Below, piece after piece: positions 8,184 to 17,374 of a stretch of DNA of 64,000 nucleotides; the stretch's first letter is position 1; every line of letters begins with the position of its first letter. Where the stretch lies: assembly GCF_001702265.1 (NCBI RefSeq), contig NZ_MAUE01000002.1:124001-188000 (forward strand), in the 5' to 3' direction. The notes beneath the pieces were generated by a model that was not told the origin of the DNA, did no database searches, and saw only the letters and a list, made by a program, of their open reading frames with translations. Origin of the DNA: Pseudomonas aylmerensis (GTDB lineage: Bacteria > Pseudomonadota > Gammaproteobacteria > Pseudomonadales > Pseudomonadaceae). The position numbers were made by a program, and so were the translations under genes.

Positions 8184-9533
8184 ATGAAGACGTTATTAAG
8201 CCCTATGGTGGGTGCCGCCATGGCGAGCTTTATGCTGTCCGCCCATGCCGATTTTATCGATGACAGCCACGCCGACGTGACCCTGCTCAATCGCTATCTC
8301 AACCAGCAGGGGCGTGATGTGGTGAACAGCAATGCCAAGGCCCACAGCATTCGCGATTGGGGCCAGGGGTTCGAGTTCAACTTCAAGTCGGGATACACCG
8401 AGGGGCCGGTGGGTTTCGGCTTGGATCTGCAGGCGTTCTACGGGCTGAAACTGGATTCCGGTGGCGACCTCAACGACAAGGATCACCAGGGCCGCTACCC
8501 CGGCAGCATGTTCCCGCTGGACAACGGCAAGTCCGCCGACCAGTTCGGCGTGCTCAGCCCGACGTTCAAGATGCGCTTCGCCCAGGACGAGCTGCGCGTC
8601 GGCACGCTGTACGGCAACAACCCGGTCCTGGCCAACACCGACGGGCGCCTGTACCAGCAGACCAATACCGGCGTGCAACTGGTGTCCAAGGACCTTACCG
8701 ACTTCACCTTCACCGGCGGCGATATCCTCAAGACCAAGATCCGTAACGAGACCGGCGACCAGGGCATGATCACCGCCGGCGGCACCAAGGAAAGCGATCG
8801 CTTCCTGTTCGGCGGTGCGGACTACACCGGCATCCAGAACACCACCGTCAGCCTGTGGTACTCCAATCTTGAGGACTACTACCAGCAGTTCTTCCTCGGT
8901 GCCAAGCGCCATGACGCTTTGTCGGTCGGCGCGATCGACACCGATGTGCGGGTGTTCCGCAGCCTGGGCGTGGGCGGCAACGCCGACGGTGACAAGGACT
9001 TCGCGGCGGCGGGTCTCTACGGTGACGGCGTGAACAAGGGGCGCATCAACCAAACTACCGCCAGCTTGCTTGAGAGCTACAGCCTGGACGGCCATACCGT
9101 CGGCCTGGGTATCCAGAAAAACAGCGGCGACAGCGACTTTCCCTACCTGGATTCCGGCTTGAACAGCGGCGACAACCGCCAGGGCCCAGGTTCAGGTGCC
9201 GACACCCCGGCCCTGACCAACATGCAGTTGAACAAATTCCAGCATGCCGGCGAGCGCACCTGGCTGGCGCAGTACAAATATGACTTCGGCAAACTCGGCC
9301 TTACCGGCCTGACGTTCTCCGCGGCGTATGCCCACGGTGATGACATCCGCACCGCACAAGGCACCACCAGCGAATGGGAACGTAACGTTGCCGTGGCGTA
9401 TCAAGTCCCCACCGGCACCCTCAAAGGGCTCGGCGTGACCTGGAAAAATGCCCACGCCAGCCCGGACATCAGCGGTGCCACCGTGCAAGATGAAAACCGC
9501 TTTTATGTCAGCTATGTCGTTCCACTCTGGTAG
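8184..9533 (+). CDS. OprD-family outer-membrane porin
   Basis: This 449-residue porin has a signal peptide (about 1-22, ending SAHA before DFIDDSHADV). The conserved OprD opening FIDDSHADVTLLNRYLNQQGRD and RDWGQGFEFNFKSGYTEGPVGFG follow. The C-terminus ends in an aromatic residue (VVPLW), as expected for assembly by the BAM complex. OprD porins are 18-strand barrels that pass small carboxylates, amino acids or peptides. The sub-branch (OccD or OccK type) cannot be fixed here. It lies between the betaine transporter and an aldo-keto reductase, with its own promoter and terminator. Confidence 0.88.
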   Translation: MKTLLSPMVGAAMASFMLSAHADFIDDSHADVTLLNRYLNQQGRDVVNSNAKAHSIRDWGQGFEFNFKSGYTEGPVGFGLDLQAFYGLKLDSGGDLNDKDHQGRYPGSMFPLDNGKSADQFGVLSPTFKMRFAQDELRVGTLYGNNPVLANTDGRLYQQTNTGVQLVSKDLTDFTFTGGDILKTKIRNETGDQGMITAGGTKESDRFLFGGADYTGIQNTTVSLWYSNLEDYYQQFFLGAKRHDALSVGAIDTDVRVFRSLGVGGNADGDKDFAAAGLYGDGVNKGRINQTTASLLESYSLDGHTVGLGIQKNSGDSDFPYLDSGLNSGDNRQGPGSGADTPALTNMQLNKFQHAGERTWLAQYKYDFGKLGLTGLTFSAAYAHGDDIRTAQGTTSEWERNVAVAYQVPTGTLKGLGVTWKNAHASPDISGATVQDENRFYVSYVVPLW

Positions 9534-9582
9534 GCAATTGCTGTAAAACGGAAAGGCAGACTTAAGCGATTCAGCTGGTTAA

Positions 9583-9618
9583 AAGGCCTGGGAATAACCT
9601 TATTCCCAGGCCTTATTT
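9583..9618 (+). terminator. Terminator after the OprD porin
   Basis: Perfect 15-bp arms (AAGGCCTGGGAATAA and its complement) around a 2-base loop, 49 bases after the stop. The following T-tract is poor, so it may instead be a 3'-stabilising hairpin. Confidence 0.65.
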
Positions 9619-9641
9619 GCCTACGTCCAAGAGAGGATTCG

Positions 9642-10679
9642 ATGACTTACATTGCTGCCGAAAACCGCTATGAATCTATTCCGTATCGCCGCGTAGGCCG
9701 CAGTGGACTGGTGCTGCCGGCACTGTCCCTGGGGCTGTGGCACAACTTTGGCGACAGCACCCCGATCGACACCCAGCGCGCCCTGTTGCGCACCGCGTTC
9801 GACCTGGGGATCAACCACTTCGACCTGGCCAACAACTATGGCCCGCCCTACGGCAGCGCCGAGATCAACTTCGGCCGTTTGCTGCGCGAAGACTTCAAGC
9901 ACTACCGCGACGAATTGATCATCTCCAGCAAGGCCGGCTGGGACATGTGGCCCGGCCCCTACGGCCAGGGCGGCGGTTCGCGCAAATACGTGCTGGCCAG
10001 CCTCGACCAGAGCCTGCAACGCCTGGGCGTCGACTATGTGGATATTTTCTACTCGCACCGGTTTGATGCCGATACCCCCCTGGAAGAAACCGCCAGCGCC
10101 CTCGCCACCGCCGTGCAACAGGGCAAGGCCTTGTACATCGGCATCTCTTCCTACTCCGGGGTAAAAACCCGCGAAATCGCCGCGCTGCTCAAAGAGTGGA
10201 AAGTGCCGCTGCTGATCCACCAACCGGCCTACAACCTGCTCAACCGTTGGGTGGAAAAAGACCTGCTGGACACCACCGAAGAACTCGGCGCCGGGGTGAT
10301 TGCGTTCACACCGCTGGCTCAAGGGCTGCTGACCGACAAGTACCTCAACGGCGTGCCGGCCGACGCACGAGTGAATCGTCCGGGTGGCGGTTCGTTGCAG
10401 GCCAAGCACCTGTCCGAAGCCAACATCGCCCATGTGCGTGCGCTGAATGAAATTGCCCAGCGCCGTGGCCAGAGTCTGGCGCAACTGTCCCTGGCCTGGA
10501 CCTTGCGCGACCCACGGGTGACCAGTGCGCTGATCGGTGCGAGCCGGCCGGAGCAGATCATTGAAAACGTCGGGGCGTTGAAGAACCTCAGCTTCAGTGC
10601 CGAAGAACTGGCGGAGATCGATCGGTTCGCGCAGGAAGGCGGGATCAACTTGTGGGAGAAGCCGTCTACTGCTGAGTAA
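9642..10679 (+). CDS. yghZ: Aldo-keto reductase, L-glyceraldehyde-3-phosphate reductase type
   Basis: This 345-residue aldo-keto reductase is of the YghZ (GprA) group, a TIM barrel using NADPH. The tetrad is visible: Asp and Tyr in FDLANNYGPPYGSAE (about residues 58-70), Lys in IISSKAGWDMWPGPYGQGGGSRKY (about 93-115) and His in DIFYSHRFD (about 140). YghZ reduces L-glyceraldehyde 3-phosphate and methylglyoxal, a detoxification role. The gene sits alone between a terminator and the REPIN array. Its ribosome site is AGAGGA before the ATG. Confidence 0.88.
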   Translation: MTYIAAENRYESIPYRRVGRSGLVLPALSLGLWHNFGDSTPIDTQRALLRTAFDLGINHFDLANNYGPPYGSAEINFGRLLREDFKHYRDELIISSKAGWDMWPGPYGQGGGSRKYVLASLDQSLQRLGVDYVDIFYSHRFDADTPLEETASALATAVQQGKALYIGISSYSGVKTREIAALLKEWKVPLLIHQPAYNLLNRWVEKDLLDTTEELGAGVIAFTPLAQGLLTDKYLNGVPADARVNRPGGGSLQAKHLSEANIAHVRALNEIAQRRGQSLAQLSLAWTLRDPRVTSALIGASRPEQIIENVGALKNLSFSAEELAEIDRFAQEGGINLWEKPSTAE

Positions 10680-11483
10680 TCTGCAGTAGTCGGTCACTGT
10701 GGGAGCCGGGCTTGCCGGTGAGGGTGGTGTGTCAGTCGATGAAGGTGTTGGCTGGGCTACCGCTTTCGCAGGCAAGCCAGCTCCCACAGTTGATCTTCAG
10801 TGGGGCGAATTTCCTTGGCCGGGCTCGGTCACTGTGGGAGCTGGGCTTGCCTGTGAGGGTGGTGGGTCAGTCGATGATGGTGTTGGCTGGGCTACCGCTT
10901 TCGCAGGCAAGCCAGCTCCCACAGTTGGTTTTCAGTGGGGCGAATTTCCTTGGTCCGGCTCGGGCAATGTGGGAGCCGGGCTTGCCCGCGATGGCGGTGT
11001 GTCAGTCGATGGAGGTGTTGGCTGATCCACCGCTTTCGCAGGCAAGCCAGCTCCCACAGTTGATCTTCAGTGGGGCGAACTTTTTCGGCACGATTCAAAT
11101 CACTGTGGGAGCCGGGCTTGCCCGCGATGGCGGTGGGTCGGTCGATGAAGGTGTTGGCTGGGCTACCGCTTTCGCAGGCAAGCCAGCTCCCACAGTTGAT
11201 CTTCAGTGGGGCGAATTTTTTCGGCACGATCCAAACCACTGTGGGAGCCGGGCTTGCCTGTGAGGGCGGTGGGTCAGTCGATGAAGGTGTTGGCTGGGCT
11301 ACCGCTTTCGCAGGCAAGCCAGCTCCCACAGTTGGTTTTCAGTGGGGCGAATTTCCGTGGTTCGGCTCGGTCATTGTGGGAGCCGGGCTTGCCCGCGATG
11401 GCGGTGGGTCAGTCGATGAAGGTGTTGGCTGGGCTACCGTTTTCGCAGGCAAGCCAGCACCCTCCCTCGATCTTCTGTGTGAT
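10680..11483. other. Gene-free stretch filled by REPIN tandem array
   Basis: The 804 bases between yghZ and tauD consist almost wholly of the REPIN array at 10699-11460. Open frames across it repeat the same peptide with each copy and are artefacts of the repeats. Confidence 0.85.
10699..11460. repeat. Tandem array of six REPIN units (135-136 bp period)
   Basis: Six direct copies begin with GTGGGAGC at 10699, 10834, 10969, 11105, 11241 and 11376, a period of 135-136 bases. Each copy is a full REPIN: a left REP (GGGCTTGCC), a loop with GTCGATGAAGGTGTTGGCTG, and a right inverted REP (CGCAGGCAAGCCAGCTCCCAC). A spacer containing TTCAGTGGGGCGAATTT follows. The sixth copy loses its right REP end at about 11458. 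Copies differ by a few substitutions (GCCGG/GCTGG, CCGCGA/CTGTGA). Confidence 0.92.
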
Positions 11484-12320
11484 CTAGAACGGCACATCCC
11501 CCAAGATCGTCGCCCGGTGCATCACTCGCCGTTGCGGCCGGTAGTCATCTACCGCGTAATGCTGGGTCACGCGGTTGTCCCAGAACGCCACGTCATTTTC
11601 CTGCCAACGCCAGCGGATGGTGAACTCCGGGCGGGTCGCGTGAGCAAACAGCAGCTTCAGGATCGCATCGCTTTCGGCAGGTTCTAGCTCATTGATCCTG
11701 GTGGTAAACCCATCGCTCACAAACAACGATTTACGCCCACTCACCGGATGCGTGCGCACCACCGGGTGCGACAGCGGCGGGTTTTTCTTGCGGGTTTCTT
11801 CCCAGCGCGCCAGGTCTTCGGCAGTGTTGCCGAAGCGTTCCAGCGGGAAGGATTTGGTGAAGTCGTGGGTGGCGGTAAGCCCGTCGAGCAAGCGCTTCAA
11901 CGGCTCGGACAGCGCCTCATACGCCGCGATGCCACTGGCCCACAACGTGTCGCCACCAAACGCCGGCAGCAGTTTGGCGCTGAGCACCGCGCCAAGCGCA
12001 GGAGTGGGCAGGAAGGTCACATCGGTGTGCCACACGGCGTTGTCACGCACGTCGGTGACGGCGGTGTCGAGGATCAGCACTTCGGGCTGTTCCGGCACGT
12101 TGGGGTAGATCGGGTGGATGTGCAGGTCGCCGAAATTCGCCGCGAACCGCGCCTGTTGCTGCGGGGTGATCGGCTGGCCACGGAAGAACAGCACCGAGTG
12201 CGTGAGCAACGCCTGTTCGATGGCGTCGCGCTGTTCGACGTTCAGCGGCTGGGTGATATCGACGCCACTGATCTGGGCGCCCAGGGCGGTGCTTAATGGC
12301 GTAACGGTCAGGCTGCTCAT
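11484..12320 (-). CDS. tauD: Taurine dioxygenase (2-oxoglutarate/Fe(II))
   Basis: This 278-residue non-haem iron dioxygenase turns taurine plus 2-oxoglutarate into sulfite, aminoacetaldehyde and succinate. The iron triad is H98, D100 (WHTD) and H254; R265 and R269 sit where E. coli TauD has its 2-oxoglutarate/sulfonate arginines (each offset by one). The length equals the family's. It is the last gene of the leftward tauABCD operon, 21 bases after tauC. Its 3' end is followed by the REPIN array. It is expected to respond to sulfate starvation. Confidence 0.93.
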   Translation of the reverse strand: MSSLTVTPLSTALGAQISGVDITQPLNVEQRDAIEQALLTHSVLFFRGQPITPQQQARFAANFGDLHIHPIYPNVPEQPEVLILDTAVTDVRDNAVWHTDVTFLPTPALGAVLSAKLLPAFGGDTLWASGIAAYEALSEPLKRLLDGLTATHDFTKSFPLERFGNTAEDLARWEETRKKNPPLSHPVVRTHPVSGRKSLFVSDGFTTRINELEPAESDAILKLLFAHATRPEFTIRWRWQENDVAFWDNRVTQHYAVDDYRPQRRVMHRATILGDVPF

Positions 12321-12341
12321 GCGGTTCTCGTCAATAAGTGC

Positions 12342-13178
12342 TTAGTGTGCCTGGCCATGCCAAGGCACCAATTTGCGCTGCAGGGCGCGCAGGCCCATTT
12401 CCATGGCGAAGGCGATCAGTGCGATCACCAGGATCCCCAGTACCACCACATCGGTGACCAGGAACTGCGCCGCCGACTGCACCATGAAGCCCAGGCCGCT
12501 GGTGGCTGCGATCAGCTCGGCAGCAACCAATGTCGACCAGCCCACACCCAGGCCGATGCGCACGCCGGTGAGGATGTCGGGCAGGGCGCTCGGCAGGATC
12601 ACATGGCGAATCAACTGGGCGCGGGTCGCACCCAGCGATTGCGCCGCGCGTAGTTTGGCCGGGTCGACGGTGCGCACGCCGGTCGCGGTGGCGATGGCAA
12701 TCGGGGCAAAGATCGCCAGGTAAATCAGCAGCACCTTGGACAGCTCGCCGATGCCGCACCAGATCACGATCAGCGGCAGATACGCCAACGGCGGAATCGG
12801 CCGGTAGAACTCGATCAGCGGGTCGAGAATGCCACGCGCAATACGGTTGGCGCCGATGGCAATACCCACCGGCACGGCGGTCAGCACTGCAAAGCCCAGG
12901 CCCAGGCCGATACGGCTGAGGCTCGCGCCCAAGTGCTGCCATAGGGTGGAATCCATGTAGCCCGTGGTCGCCAGCAGCCAGCCTTTTTGCAGCACGGCAG
13001 ACGGCGGCGGCAGGAACAGTGGCTCGATCAGGCCGGTGGCGGTCACGGCCCACCAGATGGCCAGCAAGGCCACCAGGGTCAGCAGGCTGATCCAGCGCGT
13101 GCTCAGGCTGCGGCGCACGGGGATAACGGCGTGCGTCACCGGCTTGGTCGCGGTGGCGGGAAGTTCGTAGCTGCTCAT
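12342..13178 (-). CDS. tauC: Taurine ABC transporter permease
   Basis: This 278-residue permease of the SsuC/TauC family has about six hydrophobic helices and the conserved cytoplasmic loop [28 protein letters not shown] (about residues 183-210), where the ATPase binds. Its start overlaps tauB's stop by four bases. It forms the membrane channel for taurine with TauB and receives substrate from TauA. Confidence 0.92.
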   Translation of the reverse strand: MSSYELPATATKPVTHAVIPVRRSLSTRWISLLTLVALLAIWWAVTATGLIEPLFLPPPSAVLQKGWLLATTGYMDSTLWQHLGASLSRIGLGLGFAVLTAVPVGIAIGANRIARGILDPLIEFYRPIPPLAYLPLIVIWCGIGELSKVLLIYLAIFAPIAIATATGVRTVDPAKLRAAQSLGATRAQLIRHVILPSALPDILTGVRIGLGVGWSTLVAAELIAATSGLGFMVQSAAQFLVTDVVVLGILVIALIAFAMEMGLRALQRKLVPWHGQAH

Positions 13179-13954
13179 GCGGACACCTGCCGTTGCGAGA
13201 ACACTTTGCCCAGCACGTGTTCGCGGGTTTCGATAAAACGCGGGTCGGATTTGATCGCCCGCGCCGACTCACCGGCGGCGTAGCGTTGGCCAAAGTCCAG
13301 GTGCAGGCGTTCGACGATCTGGCCGGGGTTGGGCGCCAGCAGGATCAAGTCAGTGGCGAGAAATACCGCCTCTTCGATGTCATGGGTGATCAGGAATACC
13401 GGCTTGGCCGTGCGCCGCCAGACTTGCAGCAACAGCTCCTGCATCTGCTCGCGGGTGAAGGCATCGAGGGCGCCGAAGGGTTCGTCCATCAGCAGCACGC
13501 GCGGGTCTGCTGCCAAGGCGCGGGCCAAGCCGACGCGCTGTTTCTGGCCGCCGGAGAGCTGCCAGATGCGGCGGTTGTCGAAACCGGCGAGGTCCACCAG
13601 TGCGAGCATTTCCCGGGCGCGCACTTCGCGTTGTGCCTTGGCCACGCCCGCCAGTTCGAGGCCGAAGCCGACGTTGGCGAGCACGTCCTGCCAAGGCAGC
13701 AGGGCGTCGTCCTGGAACACCACGCCACGTTCGGCGCTCGGGCCTTTGACCGGCACGCCATCAAGGGTGATGCGCCCGGCTGACGGTTCGACAAAGCCGG
13801 CAATCAGATTCAACAGCGAAGTCTTGCCACTGCCGGACGGGCCGAGGGCTACCAGCAATTGCTGGGGCCCGAGCTCCAATGAAATATCAGACAGTACCGG
13901 TTCTGTGGCGCCTGGGTACTGTGCGCTGATGCGCTCCAGTTGTAGCAAGGCCAT
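13175..13954 (-). CDS. tauB: Taurine ABC transporter ATP-binding protein
   Basis: This 259-residue ATPase has Walker A GPSGSGKT at residues 38-45, signature LSGGQKQR and Walker [13 protein letters not shown] followed by the switch His in LITHD. These are the features of the nitrate/sulfonate/taurine ABC ATPases. It lies 17 bases after tauA and overlaps tauC by four. It powers taurine uptake. Confidence 0.93.
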   Translation of the reverse strand: MALLQLERISAQYPGATEPVLSDISLELGPQQLLVALGPSGSGKTSLLNLIAGFVEPSAGRITLDGVPVKGPSAERGVVFQDDALLPWQDVLANVGFGLELAGVAKAQREVRAREMLALVDLAGFDNRRIWQLSGGQKQRVGLARALAADPRVLLMDEPFGALDAFTREQMQELLLQVWRRTAKPVFLITHDIEEAVFLATDLILLAPNPGQIVERLHLDFGQRYAAGESARAIKSDPRFIETREHVLGKVFSQRQVSA

Positions 13955-13971
13955 CGCGATGAACTCCTGAA

Positions 13972-14949
13972 TCAGTTAGTGATGAACTTGGCGCTGACGT
14001 AAGGGGCGTAGTCCGGCAGCACGGCGTCGACCTTGCCTTGCTCCTTCAAGAACGCTGCAGTGTCGGTCACCGCCTTGGTGGTCGGGGCGCCCAGCAGGGT
14101 CACCTGGTCAGCCGCCAACGGATAGACGTTGCCTTGCAGCAGCAGCGGGATATCACTGGCCTTGGCGCCGGAGAGCTTCACCAGTTTGTCGACGTTGCCT
14201 TTGTCAGCGATCCAGGCTTGTGGGTCTTTGCGGTACGCGGCGTAGGCGTCCAGGGTGACCTTGGCGAAGGCCGTGACGATTTCCGGGTGCTTCTCGGCAA
14301 AATCCTTACGTACGATCCACGCATCGAAGGTCGGCGCGCCGAACTTGGCCAGTTCGCCGGAGGTGATCAGCACCTTGCCGTTTTCCTTGGCCACGCCTAG
14401 GGCGGGGTCCCATACGTAAGTGGCATCGATGTCACCGCGCTTCCAGGCGGCGATGATTGCCGGCGGGGCGAGGTTGAGGATGGTCACTTTCGATGGGTCG
14501 ATGTTCCAGTGCTTCAGCGCGGCGAGCAGGCTGTAGTGACCGGTCGACACGAACGGTACCGCGACTTTCTTGCCGACCAGGTCCTGCGGGCTGTTGATCC
14601 CCGAACCGTTGCGCGCCACGAGGGCTTCGGCACCGCCGATCTGGGTGGCAACGAGGAAGGTTTCCACCGGCACTTTGCGCGTGATCGCTGCGGTCAGCGG
14701 GCTGGAACCGAGGTAGCCGATCTGCACGTCGCCGGAGGCGATGGCGGCGATGATGTCGGCGCCATTGTCGAATTTGCGCCAGTCGATCTTGGCGTTGGTG
14801 GCTTTTTCATAAGCACCGTCGGCCTGGGCGACTTTCGCCGGGTCCACGGTGGTCTGGTAGGCAATGGTTACATCCGCTGCGTGGGCAAACAGACTGGCAC
14901 CGGCCAAGGACAACGCCGCCAGGAGGCGCAGTGGGGTCAAAAGTTTCAA
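13972..14949 (-). CDS. tauA: Taurine ABC transporter substrate-binding protein
   Basis: This periplasmic sulfonate-binding protein has mature sequence beginning [18 protein letters not shown], as in TauA. I chose the TTG at 14947-14949, giving a 325-residue protein that opens [24 protein letters not shown], a clean signal peptide. GAGGAG lies about seven bases upstream of it. A TTG at 14964 would add five residues but would put this ribosome site inside the gene. It is the first gene of tauABCD; a dyad at 15014-15034 lies in its promoter region. Confidence 0.9.
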   Translation of the reverse strand: MKLLTPLRLLAALSLAGASLFAHAADVTIAYQTTVDPAKVAQADGAYEKATNAKIDWRKFDNGADIIAAIASGDVQIGYLGSSPLTAAITRKVPVETFLVATQIGGAEALVARNGSGINSPQDLVGKKVAVPFVSTGHYSLLAALKHWNIDPSKVTILNLAPPAIIAAWKRGDIDATYVWDPALGVAKENGKVLITSGELAKFGAPTFDAWIVRKDFAEKHPEIVTAFAKVTLDAYAAYRKDPQAWIADKGNVDKLVKLSGAKASDIPLLLQGNVYPLAADQVTLLGAPTTKAVTDTAAFLKEQGKVDAVLPDYAPYVSAKFITN

Positions 14950-15013
14950 AGGGAAGCTCCTCAATCAGGCGGCCGAGGGTCGGCGTGTGAGGAGACTAAA
15001 TGATCTAAGAATC

Positions 15014-15034
15014 CGAAAATAAATAACATTTTCG
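15014..15034. promoter_or_regulatory. Dyad upstream of tauA (candidate sulfur-regulator site)
   Basis: CGAAAAT and ATTTTCG flank a 7-base AT-only/AC spacer, about 65 bases before the tauA start. With single mismatches the symmetry extends two or three bases further each side. A CysB- or Cbl-like LysR regulator is expected at tau promoters; the match of this dyad to such a protein is inferred. Confidence 0.4.
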
Positions 15035-15089
15035 AATTAGCTTATGAGGAGAAGAGTGAATGCGGGTGTTGAGGGCGCATTGGCCAAAT

Positions 15090-15174
15090 GTGCGAGCTGG
15101 CTTGCCTGCGATGCTCACGACTCGGTATTTCAGATCTACCGGGTTGATGCTATCGCAGGCAAGCCAGCGCCCAC
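15090..15174. repeat. REPIN between tauA and gshA
   Basis: GTGCGAGCTGGCTTGCCTGCGAT is paired with an inverted ATCGCAGGCAAGCCAGCGCCCAC, just beyond the gshA stop codon. Confidence 0.8.
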
Positions 15175-15192
15175 ACGGGGTGGCGTGATGCC

Positions 15193-16776
15193 TTAGTTAC
15201 TGATCGCCAGGATACTGGCCTGGTACGACCCGACAAACACGTCAAAATCGCCCACTTCGTTCTGTTCCAGCTCCGCCTGCTGTGCCAGCGACGTGCGCGC
15301 CAGCTCTTCAAAGCGCGCCTGCTCTTCGGCTGGCAACGGCTCGCGGCGAAAATGCTCGGCGTGGACCTCGCTCTGATGCAGGGAGAACTGCGCAAAACTC
15401 TCTTTGCGCTCGGCCATCGCCGCCAGCACTTGGGCCGATGGCGTCAGGGACGGGTCCTTGACCTTGGCCAGTTGGGCGTCCAGCGCCTCGCTGTGTTCGC
15501 TGATGCCGTGGCTCGCATCCAGCAGGGCCGCCAGCGGCGCAATCTGCTCGAGCAATTCGGTGGCCCATTCCTTCATGTCCACTGCCTGGCCCTGGCGCTG
15601 CAATTGCAGGCCCGGACGCCGGCCTTCCTTGACCACGCTGAGGAAGTTGGACGTGGCGTTGCCGCATTCGTTATTGGCGAACAGCGGGCTGTCGTTCAGC
15701 GCGCAGTACAGCAGGAACGCGTCGAGGAAGCGCGACTCCGGCAGGTCGATACCCATCGGCAGGAACGGGTTGATGTCCAGGCAGCGTACTTCGATGTACT
15801 GGATGCCACGTGCCATCAGCGCCTGGATCGGCCGTTCGCCGGTGTAGGTCACGCGCTTGGGGCGGATGTTGGAGTAGTACTCGTTTTCGATCTGCAGGAT
15901 GTTGGTGTTGAGTTGTACCCATTCACCGTCCTTGTGCGTGCCGACTTCGACGTAGGGCGCGTAGGGCGTTGCCACCGCTTCGCGCAGGCTGTCGGTGTAG
16001 CTGGCCAGATCGTTGTAGCACGGCGTCAGGCCGGCCTGGGCGTTGCTCTGGTAACCCAGGTCGCTCATGCGCAGGCTGGTGGCGTACGGCAGGTACAGGG
16101 TGTCGGCGTCGAGCACTTCCAATTGATGCGAGCGACCGCGCAGGAAGCCCGCGTCCAGTGCCGGCGAAGCCCCGAACAGGTACATCAACAGCCAGCTGTA
16201 GCGGCGGAAGTTGCGGATCAGCGCGATATAGGCAGTGGACTGGTAGTCGCGGTCGGTGCCGACAAACCCTTCCGTCTCCTTGAGCAGCGGCCACAACTGT
16301 TCCGGCAGCGAGAAGTTGTAGTGGATACCGGCGATGCACTGCATGGTCTTGCCGTAACGCAGGGCCAGGCCCTTGCGGTACACGTACTTGAGCTGTCCGA
16401 TATTGGAGGTGCCGTAGTAGGCAATCGGAATGTCTTCCTCGGCCGGCAACGGGCACGGCATCGAAGGGCTCCACAGGTATTCGCTGCCGAGCTTGGTGTA
16501 GGCAAAGCGATGGATCTTGTCCAGGCTGCTCAGGGTATCGGCCGGGTTGGGCAGGGCTGGGGTGATGAACTCCAGCAGCGATTCCGAGTAGTCGGTGGTG
16601 ATCTGTTCATGGGTCAACGCGGCGCCCAGGGCTTCGGGGTGCGGTGTTTGCGCCAGGCGACCCTCACCGGTGACACGTAGGCATTCACGCTCGATGCCGT
16701 GCAAGCATTGCTCTAGCAGGGAGAGGTGTTCGCGCTTGCCGAGCAGGGCCAGGCGGCGGTTGAGAAGTTCGCTCAA
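15193..16776 (-). CDS. gshA: Glutamate-cysteine ligase
   Basis: This enzyme joins L-glutamate and L-cysteine, the first step of glutathione synthesis, in the cytoplasm. The translation shows the gamma-proteobacterial GshA features: [12 protein letters not shown] near the N-terminus, [14 protein letters not shown], and [12 protein letters not shown] (about residues 330-342). I chose the TTG at 16774-16776 (527 residues, equal to the P. aeruginosa protein from memory) because AAGGA lies seven bases before it. A GTG at 16791 would place that site inside the gene. It fits the sulfur theme of the region. Confidence 0.9.
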   Translation of the reverse strand: MSELLNRRLALLGKREHLSLLEQCLHGIERECLRVTGEGRLAQTPHPEALGAALTHEQITTDYSESLLEFITPALPNPADTLSSLDKIHRFAYTKLGSEYLWSPSMPCPLPAEEDIPIAYYGTSNIGQLKYVYRKGLALRYGKTMQCIAGIHYNFSLPEQLWPLLKETEGFVGTDRDYQSTAYIALIRNFRRYSWLLMYLFGASPALDAGFLRGRSHQLEVLDADTLYLPYATSLRMSDLGYQSNAQAGLTPCYNDLASYTDSLREAVATPYAPYVEVGTHKDGEWVQLNTNILQIENEYYSNIRPKRVTYTGERPIQALMARGIQYIEVRCLDINPFLPMGIDLPESRFLDAFLLYCALNDSPLFANNECGNATSNFLSVVKEGRRPGLQLQRQGQAVDMKEWATELLEQIAPLAALLDASHGISEHSEALDAQLAKVKDPSLTPSAQVLAAMAERKESFAQFSLHQSEVHAEHFRREPLPAEEQARFEELARTSLAQQAELEQNEVGDFDVFVGSYQASILAISN

Positions 16777-16990
16777 GTTGGATTCCTTCACGCGTCAGTC
16801 GCCCCAATATGGGGGTGGGCAAGACGGTCTACAAGGGTGAAGTTAAAACTGGCGTTATCGCCTGGTTTTGAGTCGATTTGACTCGCTTTGGAAAAGCCTA
16901 CTTCACTCCTTGAATTGGGCTATAGCGCAGCAAGAAAATTCCGACGCTGTTGTCGCAGCGCCGAAATTAACTCAAATCGAGGGCGGGGAG

Positions 16991-17374
16991 CTATAGGACA
17001 GCGAAGGTGCCTTGTGCTTTTGCGACCAGTTTTTCGTCCTGGTACACCTCGGCCTCGACCACCAGGGTGCGTCGACCGGCGTGAATCACGCGGCTGGTGC
17101 ATAACACGTCACCGTCGGAGACCGCGCGAATGTAATTGATCTTGCACTCGATGGTCGCGCTCTGCTGGTCGAACCCATGGGAGCTGGAACAGGCCAGCCC
17201 CATGGTGATGTCCACGAGGCTGAAAATCGCCCCGCCATGGAGCTTGCCTGCGCGGTTGCGCAGTTGCGGCTCCAGGGTCAGGGCCACCTCGGCAACGCCT
17301 TCGTCCAGGCGTTGCAGGCGGCAGCCGATCAGTTCGCTGAAGGCGCTCTGGGTCAAGCCGGCTGGGATTTCCAT
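16991..17374 (-). CDS. PaaI-like hotdog thioesterase
   Basis: This 127-residue hotdog-fold acyl-CoA thioesterase of the PaaI/YdiI type has the characteristic helix GKLHGGAIFSLVDITMGLA (about residues 43-61), with HGG and the Asp typical of the active site. Its start overlaps the stop of tex by one base (TGATG), so it is translated with tex. The natural substrate is unknown. The tex-thioesterase-gshA order is the same as in other Pseudomonas genomes, from memory. Confidence 0.85.
   Translation of the reverse strand: MEIPAGLTQSAFSELIGCRLQRLDEGVAEVALTLEPQLRNRAGKLHGGAIFSLVDITMGLACSSSHGFDQQSATIECKINYIRAVSDGDVLCTSRVIHAGRRTLVVEAEVYQDEKLVAKAQGTFAVL

Noticed and set aside
10892-11329. Repeated-peptide open frames on both strands inside the REPIN array
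   Set aside because: They repeat with each unit, appear in several frames and lack ribosome sites; they are by-products of the repeats.
10699-11460. CRISPR-like array of direct repeats
   Set aside because: The period (135-136 bases), conserved spacers and internal REP palindromes fit a REPIN tandem, and there are no cas genes.
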